Shown here: positions 8,011 through 18,862 of the stretch, in pieces
Layout of the letters: each line of letters starts with the position of its first letter
How positions within the stretch are numbered: the stretch's first letter is position 1
Assembly (NCBI GenBank): GCA_002729215.1
Contig: PBTV01000015.1
Span: 6,378 to 40,015 of the forward strand
DNA: 33,638 nt
Direction: 5' to 3'
From: Rubrivirga sp.
GTDB taxonomy: Bacteria > Actinomycetota > Actinomycetes > S36-B12
The notes under the pieces: generated by a model
Told to the model about the DNA's origin: nothing
The model's input: only the letters and a program-made list of their open reading frames with translations
Database searches by the model: none
Made by a program: the position numbers and the translations under genes

Positions 8011-8496
8011 CTACGAGCGTTCGAGTCGGAAGACCCAGATGCCTTTCGCTGCATCACCACGGCCGGCGACCACCTGCAATAGAACGCCATCGGGTGGGAT
8101 CTCTTGTAAGTCCGGGTAGGTGAATCGGTAGTAGGTGGTTTCCAAAGGCGTCGACACCAAACGTTGCTGCCCGATCACCGGTGACCAGCCGGAGTCGGCG
8201 ATCACTGGATCGACGCTAATGCCGATTGTCTCTCCCGGGACCACGGGAATGCGCGGGACGTTTTCCCCGGTGCTCGCCTCGGCGATAAGGCTCTGTGCGC
8301 AGTCTCCGGGTTCAAGGGCCGGTGAATCGAACGCCCAGCAGATTGCCTCTTGGAACGTCGTCGTGGTCCCAGCGAAAACGGACACGCCGGGCGCTGGCTT
8401 CTCGCACGCCGTCAGCGTCAATGCCGTGGCGGCGGCGATCCCCACGATCGAGGCGATTCGACGGCCCCTGCGTACCGGGGACGATGGAGAAGGCAT
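8011..8496 (-). CDS. Secreted lipoprotein, DUF2771-like
   Basis: Protein of 161 aa. Residues 1-31 form a lipoprotein signal: a basic start (RRGRR), a hydrophobic core and the lipobox LTAC, giving a lipid-anchored Cys31 on the outer face of the membrane. The mature part starts EKPAPGVSVFAGT, has further Cys residues in AICWAF and GDCAQ that could form a disulphide, and ends with a beta-rich segment (GIWVFRLERS). The pattern recalls the actinobacterial DUF2771 family of unknown function, which I match from memory only. The ATG is preceded by a -10 element at leaderless spacing. Confidence 0.68.
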   Translation of the reverse strand: MPSPSSPVRRGRRIASIVGIAAATALTLTACEKPAPGVSVFAGTTTTFQEAICWAFDSPALEPGDCAQSLIAEASTGENVPRIPVVPGETIGISVDPVIADSGWSPVIGQQRLVSTPLETTYYRFTYPDLQEIPPDGVLLQVVAGRGDAAKGIWVFRLERS

Positions 8497-8502
8497 GGTC
8501 GG

Positions 8503-8508
8503 ACACTA
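8503..8508 (-). promoter_or_regulatory. -10 element for the lipoprotein gene, leaderless layout
   Basis: On the reverse strand TAGTGT is followed by 6 nt and the ATG at 8496. Confidence 0.55.
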
Positions 8509-8570
8509 CCCGGATGCCGTGCCGGCTTCCGGATGAGTGACCCACCGACGGTGCGGGGTTCAGCGTGGGT

Positions 8571-8576
8571 CACAAT
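8571..8576 (+). promoter_or_regulatory. -10 element for the DUF3027 gene, leaderless layout
   Basis: CACAAT is followed by 6 nt (CGTCCC) and the GTG at 8583. This spacing also favours 8583 over the in-frame start at 8565 as the real start. Confidence 0.5.
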
Positions 8577-8582
8577 CGTCCC

Positions 8583-9299
8583 GTGACGACCGACGTCAAG
8601 GAAGACGCTGTTCTGCGAGACGCCCAAGGCCTCGCGCACGATGCTGTCGTCGATGAAATGGGAGCCCAACTCGTAGGCTCGCACCTCGGTTTCGCGATGG
8701 AAGCGGAGAGATTCGGTACGCACGCGTTCGCCTGCGACGACCCGGCCTACGTCGGCTGGCAATGGGCAGTGAGCGTGTCACGTGTGCCGCGGGGGAAAGC
8801 CGCGACTATCTGCGAAATCATCCTGCTGCCCGGACCCGAGTCCCTGGTGGCTCCGGAGTGGGTGCCGTGGAGCGATCGCATCCGCCCGGGCGATCTCGGG
8901 GTGGGTGACGTTCTCCCCACACCGGCGGACGATGCCCGACTCGTCACCGGCATGAGCGGAGCGGACGAAATCGACGCGATCATTGATCGTGACGAGCCGC
9001 GAGGATGGACCGGTTGGGAAGCGGGCCTCGGTCGAACGCGAGTGCTGTCGATCGCCGGTCGCGATCAGGCGGCGGACAGGTGGGATGACGGTGAGTTCGG
9101 TCCCAGGTCAGAAATGGCCGAATCGGCGTCGAAACAGTGCGCGACCTGTGGCTTCGTCGTCAGCGTCGCCGGTCCCCTGTCACGCTCGTTCGTGGTGTGC
9201 TCCAACCAGTTTGCTCCAGCGGATGGTCGTTTGGTGTCTTTGGCGTACGGCTGCGGTGCCCATTCCGAGGTACTCGAACCCGCCGCCGACGATCTGTGA
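8583..9299 (+). CDS. DUF3027 family protein
   Basis: Protein of 238 aa from GTG 8583. It has the layout of the actinobacterial DUF3027 family (Rv0883c-like): an N-terminal half with the YVGWQWAVSVSRVPRGK region, EIILLPGPESLVAPEWVPW, and RIRPGDLGVGDVLP. A C-terminal segment contains CATCGF and two later Cys (VVCSNQ, GCGAH), which together could bind a metal. No enzymatic motif is recognised and the function is unknown. Association with serC and DUF2530 is conserved in other actinobacteria. Its stop abuts the stop of the convergent DUF2530 gene with no gap. Confidence 0.8.
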   Translation: MTTDVKEDAVLRDAQGLAHDAVVDEMGAQLVGSHLGFAMEAERFGTHAFACDDPAYVGWQWAVSVSRVPRGKAATICEIILLPGPESLVAPEWVPWSDRIRPGDLGVGDVLPTPADDARLVTGMSGADEIDAIIDRDEPRGWTGWEAGLGRTRVLSIAGRDQAADRWDDGEFGPRSEMAESASKQCATCGFVVSVAGPLSRSFVVCSNQFAPADGRLVSLAYGCGAHSEVLEPAADDL

Positions 9300-9536
9300 T
9301 CAACGCGCTCGTAGTCGAGACCGTCGCCACCGCAAATACACGAGGCCAATGGCGCCGGAGAGTGTCCCCACTGCCGCGACCGCCCACCACCACACGCTCG
9401 ATGTGCCCTGGTCGACCCCGGACCTGATCGACACGATCACCCACGCGACGACCCAGAGAATCGTGCCGGTGGCCACCGCCGGAATGGCGGTCTCATCGGG
9501 CGACAACGAAGAACGGGGCTGAGTCTTGTCGGTCAT
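9300..9536 (-). CDS. DUF2530-like small membrane protein
   Basis: Protein of 78 aa from ATG 9536, which is preceded by GGAGGTG at good spacing; this decides the start against the long upstream extension. Two hydrophobic helices (about 19-34 and 46-64) are followed by a basic tail (YLRWRRSRLRAR). Size, helix layout and position beside DUF3027 fit the DUF2530 membrane family of unknown function. Stop codons of this gene and DUF3027 abut exactly. Confidence 0.7.
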   Translation of the reverse strand: MTDKTQPRSSLSPDETAIPAVATGTILWVVAWVIVSIRSGVDQGTSSVWWWAVAAVGTLSGAIGLVYLRWRRSRLRAR

Positions 9537-9612
9537 CACCTCCATTATGACTGGATCGGGTATCGCATGTCGGTCACGTCCGATGTGCACAGTGACCGTG
9601 CGTGCCGGATCG

Positions 9613-9618
9613 TAGGCT
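9613..9618 (+). promoter_or_regulatory. -10 element for the 29-codon gene
   Basis: TAGGCT is followed by 8 nt and GTG 9627. The same hexamer and spacing occur before the aspartate kinase gene at 25159. Confidence 0.5.
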
Positions 9619-9626
9619 GGTGCGTT

Positions 9627-9716
9627 GTGGACCCTCGGACTCGACGCATCATCACTCTCGCCGTGCTCGCGGTAACGGTGGGTGCTGCAGTGCTCGCGGC
9701 CCTCATTTCGGGATGA
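9627..9716 (+). CDS. 29-residue single-helix membrane peptide
   Basis: A very small gene: a basic start (VDPRTRRII) leads into a hydrophobic helix of about 20 residues ending LAALISG. Two facts support it. A -10 element sits at leaderless distance, and its TGA overlaps the ATG of the next gene (ATGA at 9713-9716), the coupling arrangement used repeatedly in this window. It would be a membrane-anchored micropeptide with its basic end in the cytoplasm. No function is known to me. It may serve mainly to couple translation of the downstream secreted protein. Confidence 0.55.
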   Translation: MDPRTRRIITLAVLAVTVGAAVLAALISG

Positions 9717-10514
9717 CATTGATCACGGGAGTGGCATCGAAAACAGCAGCTCTGTTACGAGTGATCGCGGTGTTTTCTGTCGTGATCACCATGGCGCTAT
9801 CTGTCGCCGCTCCAGCGTCCGCGCAGCAAGAACTGCCGTGGACCGAGGTGTGCCGATTCGATGATCGACGCTTGACAGAGATCAGCGGTATGGCCGCATC
9901 GTTGATGCACGAGAACGTCGTGTGGGTTCACAATGACTCGTCCGATGCCGCCCGTCTTTACGCTCTTGATCTCGAGACGTGCGACACGGTGTCGGAATTG
10001 CGTCTGCGGGGGGTGCAGGCCCGTGATTTCGAGGCGCTGGCGAGTACGAGAAATGCTCGAGGGCGAGCCGCCCTCTGGGTGGGAGACATCGGCGACAACC
10101 GCGACTCGTGGCCTCACGTCACGCTCCATCGAGTGTGGGAGCCGAAGACGCTGGGCACGCGGTCGCGTCGGGTGAAGTCCTGGGAGTTCACCTATCCCGA
10201 TCGACCACACAACGCCGAGACGCTGATGGTCAATGGTCGCTCGGTGTGGGTGGCGACGTGGCAACTCGCCACCGGTGGCTTGTATACGGTCCCGTTGAGG
10301 CGCTCCGTGGCCATTGCTGAGCGACTCGATGATGTGGGTCCGTTGACCACGGATGGCGCGATTCACCCGGACGAACGGGGTTACGTCCTGAGGGACTACC
10401 TGGACGTCCACTTCTATGTCGGCTTGCCACCGGGAAGGAAGGTCGTCACCTTCGCATTGCCGCGTCAAGTGCAGGGCGAAGCGATTACCTGGACGTCGGA
10501 TGGAACCGGGCTGC

Positions 10515-14097
<3,583 letters not shown>

Positions 14098-14157
14098 TTC
14101 TTCCTCCTGAGTTGAGGGCCCTATTCAACACCGACGATTCCATGATGGGATGCCCGT

Positions 14158-14838
14158 ATGCACGGATCCTCCGATTCGCCGGTCAGCCCGGCGGACATGC
14201 GAGTTTCCTACAGCGAAGGCACCCTCGACGTCTCCGACCTGGCATCCACGCCGCTGGAGCAATTTCGGGAGTGGTTCGGCGCCGCCACACACGACCAGAG
14301 AGTCACCGAAGCTAACGCGATGGTGTTGGCGACAGCGGATGCCGATTCGGTTCCCAGTACTCGAACAGTGCTGTTGAAGGGGGTCGATGAGCGCGGGTTT
14401 GTCTTCTTTTCCAACCTGACCTCCCGGAAATCTCGAGAGCTGCATGTCAACCCGAACGCGTCGGTGACCTTCCCCTGGTTTGCCCAGCACCGGCAGGTCG
14501 TTGTCTGCGGACGAGCAGAAGAGATTCCCCGAGAAGAAACGCTCGAGTACTTCACGTCACGTCCGCACGAATCGCAGTTGGGTGCGTGGGCGAGCGATCA
14601 GTCGACGCTTATCGAGTCCCGCCGGGTGCTCGACGAGCAGTGGACGGCTCTGCACGAGAAGTACCCCCCGGGCAGTGAGGTCCCCCTGCCCGAATCGTGG
14701 GGTGGCTGGCTAATTCTTCCCACGACGATCGAGTTCTGGCAGGGCCGGCCCTCGCGCCTGCACGATCGTCTGCGCTTCGTCGGCCAAGGGTCTCTTGCCG
14801 AGGCAGCAAACTGGCGGATCGAGAGGCTCTCCCCGTAA
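14158..14838 (+). CDS. pdxH: Pyridoxamine 5'-phosphate oxidase
   Basis: FMN-dependent enzyme of 226 aa that oxidises pyridoxine or pyridoxamine 5'-phosphate to pyridoxal 5'-phosphate. Family blocks are complete and in order: EANAMVLATAD, RTVLLKG (FMN phosphate binding), FFSNLTSRKSREL, FPW, RQVVVCGRAEEI, SRPHESQLGAWASDQS, EFWQGRPSRLHDRLRF and the closing WRIERLSP. ATG 14158 gives the usual N-terminal helix before MRVSYSEG. It diverges from the citrate synthase/serC cluster, with 60 nt between starts. It ends 4 nt before the convergent ribbon-helix-helix gene. Confidence 0.95.
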   Translation: MHGSSDSPVSPADMRVSYSEGTLDVSDLASTPLEQFREWFGAATHDQRVTEANAMVLATADADSVPSTRTVLLKGVDERGFVFFSNLTSRKSRELHVNPNASVTFPWFAQHRQVVVCGRAEEIPREETLEYFTSRPHESQLGAWASDQSTLIESRRVLDEQWTALHEKYPPGSEVPLPESWGGWLILPTTIEFWQGRPSRLHDRLRFVGQGSLAEAANWRIERLSP

Positions 14839-14842
14839 CGCG

Positions 14843-15097
14843 CTAGTCGGACCGGCGTCGAATCTCGTTCGCAAGAGCGATGGTGACGAACTCGTCGATC
14901 GATACTCCCGCGCTCTTCGCGGACCGGCGCAACTGTTTACGCAACTGCTTGGGGATGGTTGTCTGAATGGCTACCTTCTTTCCCCCGAGAACCGCATCGC
15001 CGGTATGGGCCGACGCTACGTGGGTCGTGGGATGAACGTTCGCATCCGGCGCCTTGTGCAGTGCGGGCCGAGGTGCAGGATCAAAATTCGTACTCAT
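14843..15097 (-). CDS. Ribbon-helix-helix protein, partner of ParA
   Basis: Protein of 84 aa. Residues 1-38 are Pro/His/Ala-rich and probably disordered. Residues 39-84 (KKVAIQTTIPKQLRKQLRR, then SAGVSIDEFVTIALANEI) have the beta-strand, helix, helix pattern of CopG/ParG-like ribbon-helix-helix DNA-binding proteins. ATG 15097 overlaps the parA stop by 4 nt and follows AGGAGGA at five nt, so the two are translated together. A disordered N-terminus followed by an RHH fold resembles ParG-type partners of ParA ATPases, where the flexible tail stimulates the ATPase. That role is inferred here. Confidence 0.75.
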   Translation of the reverse strand: MSTNFDPAPRPALHKAPDANVHPTTHVASAHTGDAVLGGKKVAIQTTIPKQLRKQLRRSAKSAGVSIDEFVTIALANEIRRRSD

Positions 15098-15861
15098 CGC
15101 ATTCCTCCTGGAAAGAGTCGATCGAGAAGAGTGTCGAAGCGTTCGGATAGCTCACGGCCAGCAGGTGAGTCCCACTCGTGAATCGGCATACCAGCTCCCT
15201 CAGCCTGGGCAATGGCGTTTCGCTCAGGGATCTCGACGTCGCTGACCTGTCGATCGAAGTACGCGCGGAGCTCTTGCGCGCGGTGACGGTGCTCGGCAAC
15301 GGTTGATCGCATCCGATTCAGCACGATCGTCGGTGCCGCAAGGGTGCGATTGCTGGATTCACGCACCAGATCGATCGCTTCGACGGCCTGCTGTGCGCCT
15401 CGGAGCGCGAAGTAGCCAGGCTCGGTGACGACCAATGCCTGCGACGCAGCATGGAGTGCGTTTCGCGTCATCTCACCCAGGGACGGAGGGCAGTCGATCA
15501 CAACAAGCTCGTAGCGATGCCCGACCCCTGCGAGCACGGTGCGCAGGCGCTGCTCGGATCCCGGCGCAGCTTCGGCGACGCGGTGCTCGACGGCGGGTTC
15601 GGACGGTAAGACATCGGTGCCCCGCCCCCAGGTGCTCGGCACGATGGCCTCCGCGGCGACACCCGGCCTGCCATCGGCGAGGGCGTCGCCCGCGGTCAAC
15701 GCCGGATCCATCAGCCCGACGCCCATCGATGCGTTTGCCTGCGGATCGAGGTCGACGACGAGTGTGCGCCAATGGCGGTTCCATGCAGCGCTGGCCAGTC
15801 CGAGGGTCAGGGTGGTTTTCCCCACCCCACCCTTCATCGACAGCACAGCGATCGTTGGCAC
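15094..15861 (-). CDS. ParA/MinD-family ATPase
   Basis: Protein of 255 aa with the deviant Walker A box MKGGVGKTT near the N-terminus (signature Lys in KGG), the Walker A'-like VVDLDPQANAS, and Walker B VVIDCPPSLG. No extra N-terminal DNA-binding domain is present, so it is the small ParA class that positions DNA or protein cargo through ATP-dependent binding to the nucleoid. GTG 15861 has a -10 element at leaderless spacing. The next gene encodes a ribbon-helix-helix protein, not a ParB with an HTH, and no parS-like array is seen. The cargo is unknown. Confidence 0.87.
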   Translation of the reverse strand: MPTIAVLSMKGGVGKTTLTLGLASAAWNRHWRTLVVDLDPQANASMGVGLMDPALTAGDALADGRPGVAAEAIVPSTWGRGTDVLPSEPAVEHRVAEAAPGSEQRLRTVLAGVGHRYELVVIDCPPSLGEMTRNALHAASQALVVTEPGYFALRGAQQAVEAIDLVRESSNRTLAAPTIVLNRMRSTVAEHRHRAQELRAYFDRQVSDVEIPERNAIAQAEGAGMPIHEWDSPAGRELSERFDTLLDRLFPGGMR

Positions 15862-15867
15862 GATGGA

Positions 15868-15873
15868 ACCATA
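15868..15873 (-). promoter_or_regulatory. -10 element for parA, leaderless layout
   Basis: On the reverse strand TATGGT is followed by TCCATC (6 nt) and GTG 15861. It overlaps the foot of the hairpin at 15872-15901. Confidence 0.55.
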
Positions 15874-15901
15874 CGCGCCGAGCAGTATCGGCAGTCGCGT
15901 A
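15872..15901 (-). terminator. Hairpin between the photolyase and parA genes
   Basis: On the reverse strand TACGC / GCGTA and GCCGA / TCGGC pair around a 6-nt loop, with a 4-nt bulge on one side. It follows the photolyase stop and ends against the parA -10 element. It may terminate the photolyase transcript, act as an operator, or both. No T-tract is present. Confidence 0.4.
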
Positions 15902-15908
15902 CTGAGGC

Positions 15909-17264
15909 CTAGCCCTTCTTGATCGCCGCAAAATCAGCGAGGGCGACTTCGCGCTCGGCCTTGTGATCGACGATCGGCTCGGGATAGCCGTGGTCGTAGC
16001 CCCCGAGAACATCCCAAGGCTCGTGGGCTGTCTTGCCGGTGAGGTGGCGAAGTTCGGGAATGTATCGACGCACATAGTCGCCCTGCGGATCGAACTTCAA
16101 GCCCTGAGAGATCGGATTGAACACCCGGTAGAAAGGGGACGCGTCGGTGCCGCACCCGGCCGTCCACTGCCACCCGTGGGTGTTGCTCGCGACGTCCCCA
16201 TCGCGGAGCCAGTGCATGAATTCAGCCGCACCCCGTTGCCACGGTTGGTGGAGGTCTTTGACGAGAAAACTTGCCACCACCATGCGAACGCGGTTGTGCA
16301 TCCACCCTTCGGCCCGAAGTTGGCGCATGCCAGCATCAACGAACGGGAATCCTGTTCGCCCGTGTGCCCAGGCGTCGAAGGCTTCCTCGTCTTCTACCCA
16401 CCGCATGGACGAGTCGTAGCGCGCGTCTAACGATGCACGAACGGAGTCCGGCCGTTGATGCAGGACGTCGGCGTAGAACTCGCGCCAGCAGATCTCGCGA
16501 CGAAAGCCGTCATCGGCGTCCGTCAGCTCGGCGAGGATCGAGCGCGGATGGATCTCCCCATACTTGAGGTGGTGGCTCATGGCGCTGGTGCCGTCGAGAT
16601 CAGGTCGGTTGCGGCCCTCGTCGTAGGTGGACAGGCCAGAGGCGTGGAAGTTCGCCCATCGTTTCCATGCCGCTTCCTCGCCCGCTTCGGGTAGGTCGAT
16701 CCCGGTGCTTGCGACCGTCGGGTGCCCCTCGCATTCCAGGGGCATCCACCAGTCGATGTCGCCGGGTGGTTCGGCTGCCGGTGCTCGCCAGCCATGGGAG
16801 AGCCAGGCTCGATAGAAGGGCGTGAAGACGCGGTAGGCGGTGCCGTCTTGTTTGGTCACGCGGCCGGCAGCGACAGCGTAGGAAGAGCCAGTCCGGACGA
16901 GACGAACATCAATGGCTTCTAGCGCGTTCTGGACAGCGGTGTCGCGGGCAGACCCGTAGGGGCCGTAGTCCGCAGCGATGTGGACGGTGTCCGCGCCCGC
17001 GGTGCGTGCAACGTGGGGGACGAGATCGACGGGGTCTCCATGCACGATGAGCAATTGACGCCCGATGGCGGCACCGAGATGGTCCAGAGAGTCCACGAGG
17101 TACTCCTGGCGAACAGGCCCGGCGGGTTCCCATAGGTGCGGATCAATGACGAAAAGTGGGACGACTCGGCCATCGCCATCAGCCCTGGCGGCCTCGACGG
17201 CCGCCAGCAGTGCGGGGTTGTCGAGTAGCCGGAGGTCGCGGCGAAACCACAAAACAGATGGCAC
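15909..17264 (-). CDS. Cryptochrome/photolyase family protein, probable CPD photolyase
   Basis: FAD enzyme of 451 aa. The N-terminal antenna-binding domain starts VLWFRRDLRLLDNPAL. The C-terminal FAD domain shows the class I photolyase blocks STYDEGRNRPD, SHHLKYGEIHPRS, CWREFYADVL, DAGMRQLRAEGWMHNRVRM, DGDVASNTHGWQWTAGCGTDA and FNPISQGLKFDP. Such enzymes repair UV-induced cyclobutane pyrimidine dimers with blue light. GTG 17264 is chosen over a start 73 codons upstream because the family begins here and TACGGT lies 6 nt before it. It diverges from ideR. Photoreceptor function cannot be excluded from sequence. Confidence 0.92.
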   Translation of the reverse strand: MPSVLWFRRDLRLLDNPALLAAVEAARADGDGRVVPLFVIDPHLWEPAGPVRQEYLVDSLDHLGAAIGRQLLIVHGDPVDLVPHVARTAGADTVHIAADYGPYGSARDTAVQNALEAIDVRLVRTGSSYAVAAGRVTKQDGTAYRVFTPFYRAWLSHGWRAPAAEPPGDIDWWMPLECEGHPTVASTGIDLPEAGEEAAWKRWANFHASGLSTYDEGRNRPDLDGTSAMSHHLKYGEIHPRSILAELTDADDGFRREICWREFYADVLHQRPDSVRASLDARYDSSMRWVEDEEAFDAWAHGRTGFPFVDAGMRQLRAEGWMHNRVRMVVASFLVKDLHQPWQRGAAEFMHWLRDGDVASNTHGWQWTAGCGTDASPFYRVFNPISQGLKFDPQGDYVRRYIPELRHLTGKTAHEPWDVLGGYDHGYPEPIVDHKAEREVALADFAAIKKG

Positions 17265-17270
17265 ACACAA

Positions 17271-17276
17271 ACCGTA
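17271..17276 (-). promoter_or_regulatory. -10 element for the photolyase gene, leaderless layout
   Basis: TACGGT on the reverse strand is followed by 6 nt and GTG 17264. Confidence 0.55.
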
Positions 17277-17375
17277 GGTGGTCGCCGTCCCGATCGCAGG
17301 ACGGGTGACTTCTGCCCCGATACAGTTGGGGCAACCCCCTTGGTGGTCGGCCCGGGAGAGAGCGCAGGGAGCAGC

Positions 17376-18068
17376 GTGAGTGAACTCATCGATACCACCG
17401 AGATGTATCTGCGGACCATCTATGAGCTCCAAGAAGAAGGCATGACTCCTATGCGGGCCCGGATTGCCGAACGCCTCGGTCACAGTGGTCCCACCGTCTC
17501 GCAGACGGTGGGACGAATGGAGCGTGACGGCTTAGTCACGGTCGACCAGGATCGACATCTCGAACTGACGGGCACGGGCGAACAACAGGCGGTGCGGGTC
17601 ATGAGAAAACATCGGCTTGCGGAATGCATGCTCGTGGAAATCCTCGCCATGCCCTGGGAGGACGTTCATGCGGAAGCCTGTCGTTGGGAGCACGTGATGA
17701 GCGACGCTGTGGAGCGGCGAATCCTCGAGTTGCTCGATCACCCATCGGTCAGTCCGTATGGAAATCCGATACCTGGCCTTGCGGAACTAGATCCAGGCGC
17801 GAGCAAGGTTGTGGCGGGGCTGCAGGGCCTACTACCGCTCCCCGAAGCTGTGACCGAAGATCTCAAGCGGGTGCGGGTCCGACGGTTGGCGGAGACCCTG
17901 CAGACCGATGAGGGGTCGATGGCGAAGCTTCTACGAGTGGGTGCCATGCCGGGTGCCGACGTGGAGGCTCGTCGCCTCGATGATTCGGTGACGATCGGGA
18001 GCGCAGGCGAGTACGTCGAAATGTCTGTCGAAGAGGCGCGACACATTTTGGTCGAGGCGGGAACGTGA
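17376..18068 (+). CDS. ideR: Iron-dependent repressor IdeR (DtxR family)
   Basis: Metal-dependent repressor of 230 aa, the same length as mycobacterial IdeR. The winged helix holds the recognition segment HSGPTVSQTVGRMERDGL (36-53). Counting from GTG 17376, both metal sites fall on canonical positions: Met10, His79, Glu83, His98, Cys102, Glu105 and His106, which also confirms the start. The C-terminal part (about 150-230) fits the SH3-like third domain. In this family Fe(II) binding drives dimerisation and repression of iron uptake genes. No IdeR box was seen by eye in the window. The SDR gene follows with a 4-nt overlap. Confidence 0.95.
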   Translation: MSELIDTTEMYLRTIYELQEEGMTPMRARIAERLGHSGPTVSQTVGRMERDGLVTVDQDRHLELTGTGEQQAVRVMRKHRLAECMLVEILAMPWEDVHAEACRWEHVMSDAVERRILELLDHPSVSPYGNPIPGLAELDPGASKVVAGLQGLLPLPEAVTEDLKRVRVRRLAETLQTDEGSMAKLLRVGAMPGADVEARRLDDSVTIGSAGEYVEMSVEEARHILVEAGT

Positions 18069-18838
18069 CCGATCTGCCCGAGGCTCTGTCCGTTGCCGGT
18101 CGGACGGCATTGGTGACCGGCGGAGGGACCGGTATCGGACGAGCGTGTGCCCTCACATTGACTGCCCGGGGAGCGAAAGTCTTTGTCCTCGGTCGGACGG
18201 AAGCCTCTCTTTTGCAGACACAGAGCATGGCTGCACCAGGATCCATCCAGACAGTTGTCGCCGACGTGCGCGAGAGCGATCAGGTAGACGACGCGTTGCA
18301 ACGCATCCTGGCGGAAGGCCCGTTGGACATCCTGGTGAACAACGCGGGTGGTCAGTTCATCTCTGCAGCCGAGCAGATCACGCCCAAAGGCTTTCGAGCG
18401 GTGATGCGGTTGAATCTCGACGCCACCTGGTACCTGACAACACAAGCGGCATCGCTGTCGATGCTTGCGAACGGCTACGGCAAAGTCGCGTGCATCACCA
18501 TGACTCCGAGCCGAGGAATGCCGGGCATGACTCATTCGAGCGCATCAAGGGCGGCCGTGGAGTCACTGGTCCGCACCTGGGCTGCAGAATGGGCATCACG
18601 CGGGGTCCGGACCGTCGCGGTTGCGCCAGGAATCGTTCACACAGAAGCCATGGAGCGCTACGGCATCGACCCGGCGCAGGTGGCAACCGTCGTACCTGCG
18701 GGCCGCTTGCAAACACCCCAGGAGGTGGCGGAACTCGTGGCTTTGTGCGCCGCACCGGCCGGCGACTACATCACCGGAACGACCCTGGTGGCAGACGGTG
18801 GTCTGAACGTATCCGCACCGTCACCGCTGCAGGCCTGA
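18065..18838 (+). CDS. SDR-family oxidoreductase with non-canonical active site (PECR/DECR-like)
   Basis: Rossmann-fold protein of 257 aa. The cofactor motif TGGGTGIG is at 18-25 and NNAGG at 90-94. Where classical SDRs have Tyr-x-x-x-Lys, this protein has Ser156-x-x-x-Arg160 (in HSSASRAAVESL). That pattern resembles peroxisomal trans-2-enoyl-CoA reductase and dienoyl-CoA reductase relatives, so an acyl-CoA substrate is a reasonable guess. The end VADGGLNVSAP is typical. GTG 18065 overlaps the ideR stop (GTGA), so the two are cotranslated. A link to iron regulation is not evident from the protein itself. Confidence 0.85.
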   Translation: MTDLPEALSVAGRTALVTGGGTGIGRACALTLTARGAKVFVLGRTEASLLQTQSMAAPGSIQTVVADVRESDQVDDALQRILAEGPLDILVNNAGGQFISAAEQITPKGFRAVMRLNLDATWYLTTQAASLSMLANGYGKVACITMTPSRGMPGMTHSSASRAAVESLVRTWAAEWASRGVRTVAVAPGIVHTEAMERYGIDPAQVATVVPAGRLQTPQEVAELVALCAAPAGDYITGTTLVADGGLNVSAPSPLQA

Positions 18839-18862
18839 GGAAACGGCGGGCGCGCAGACCTC

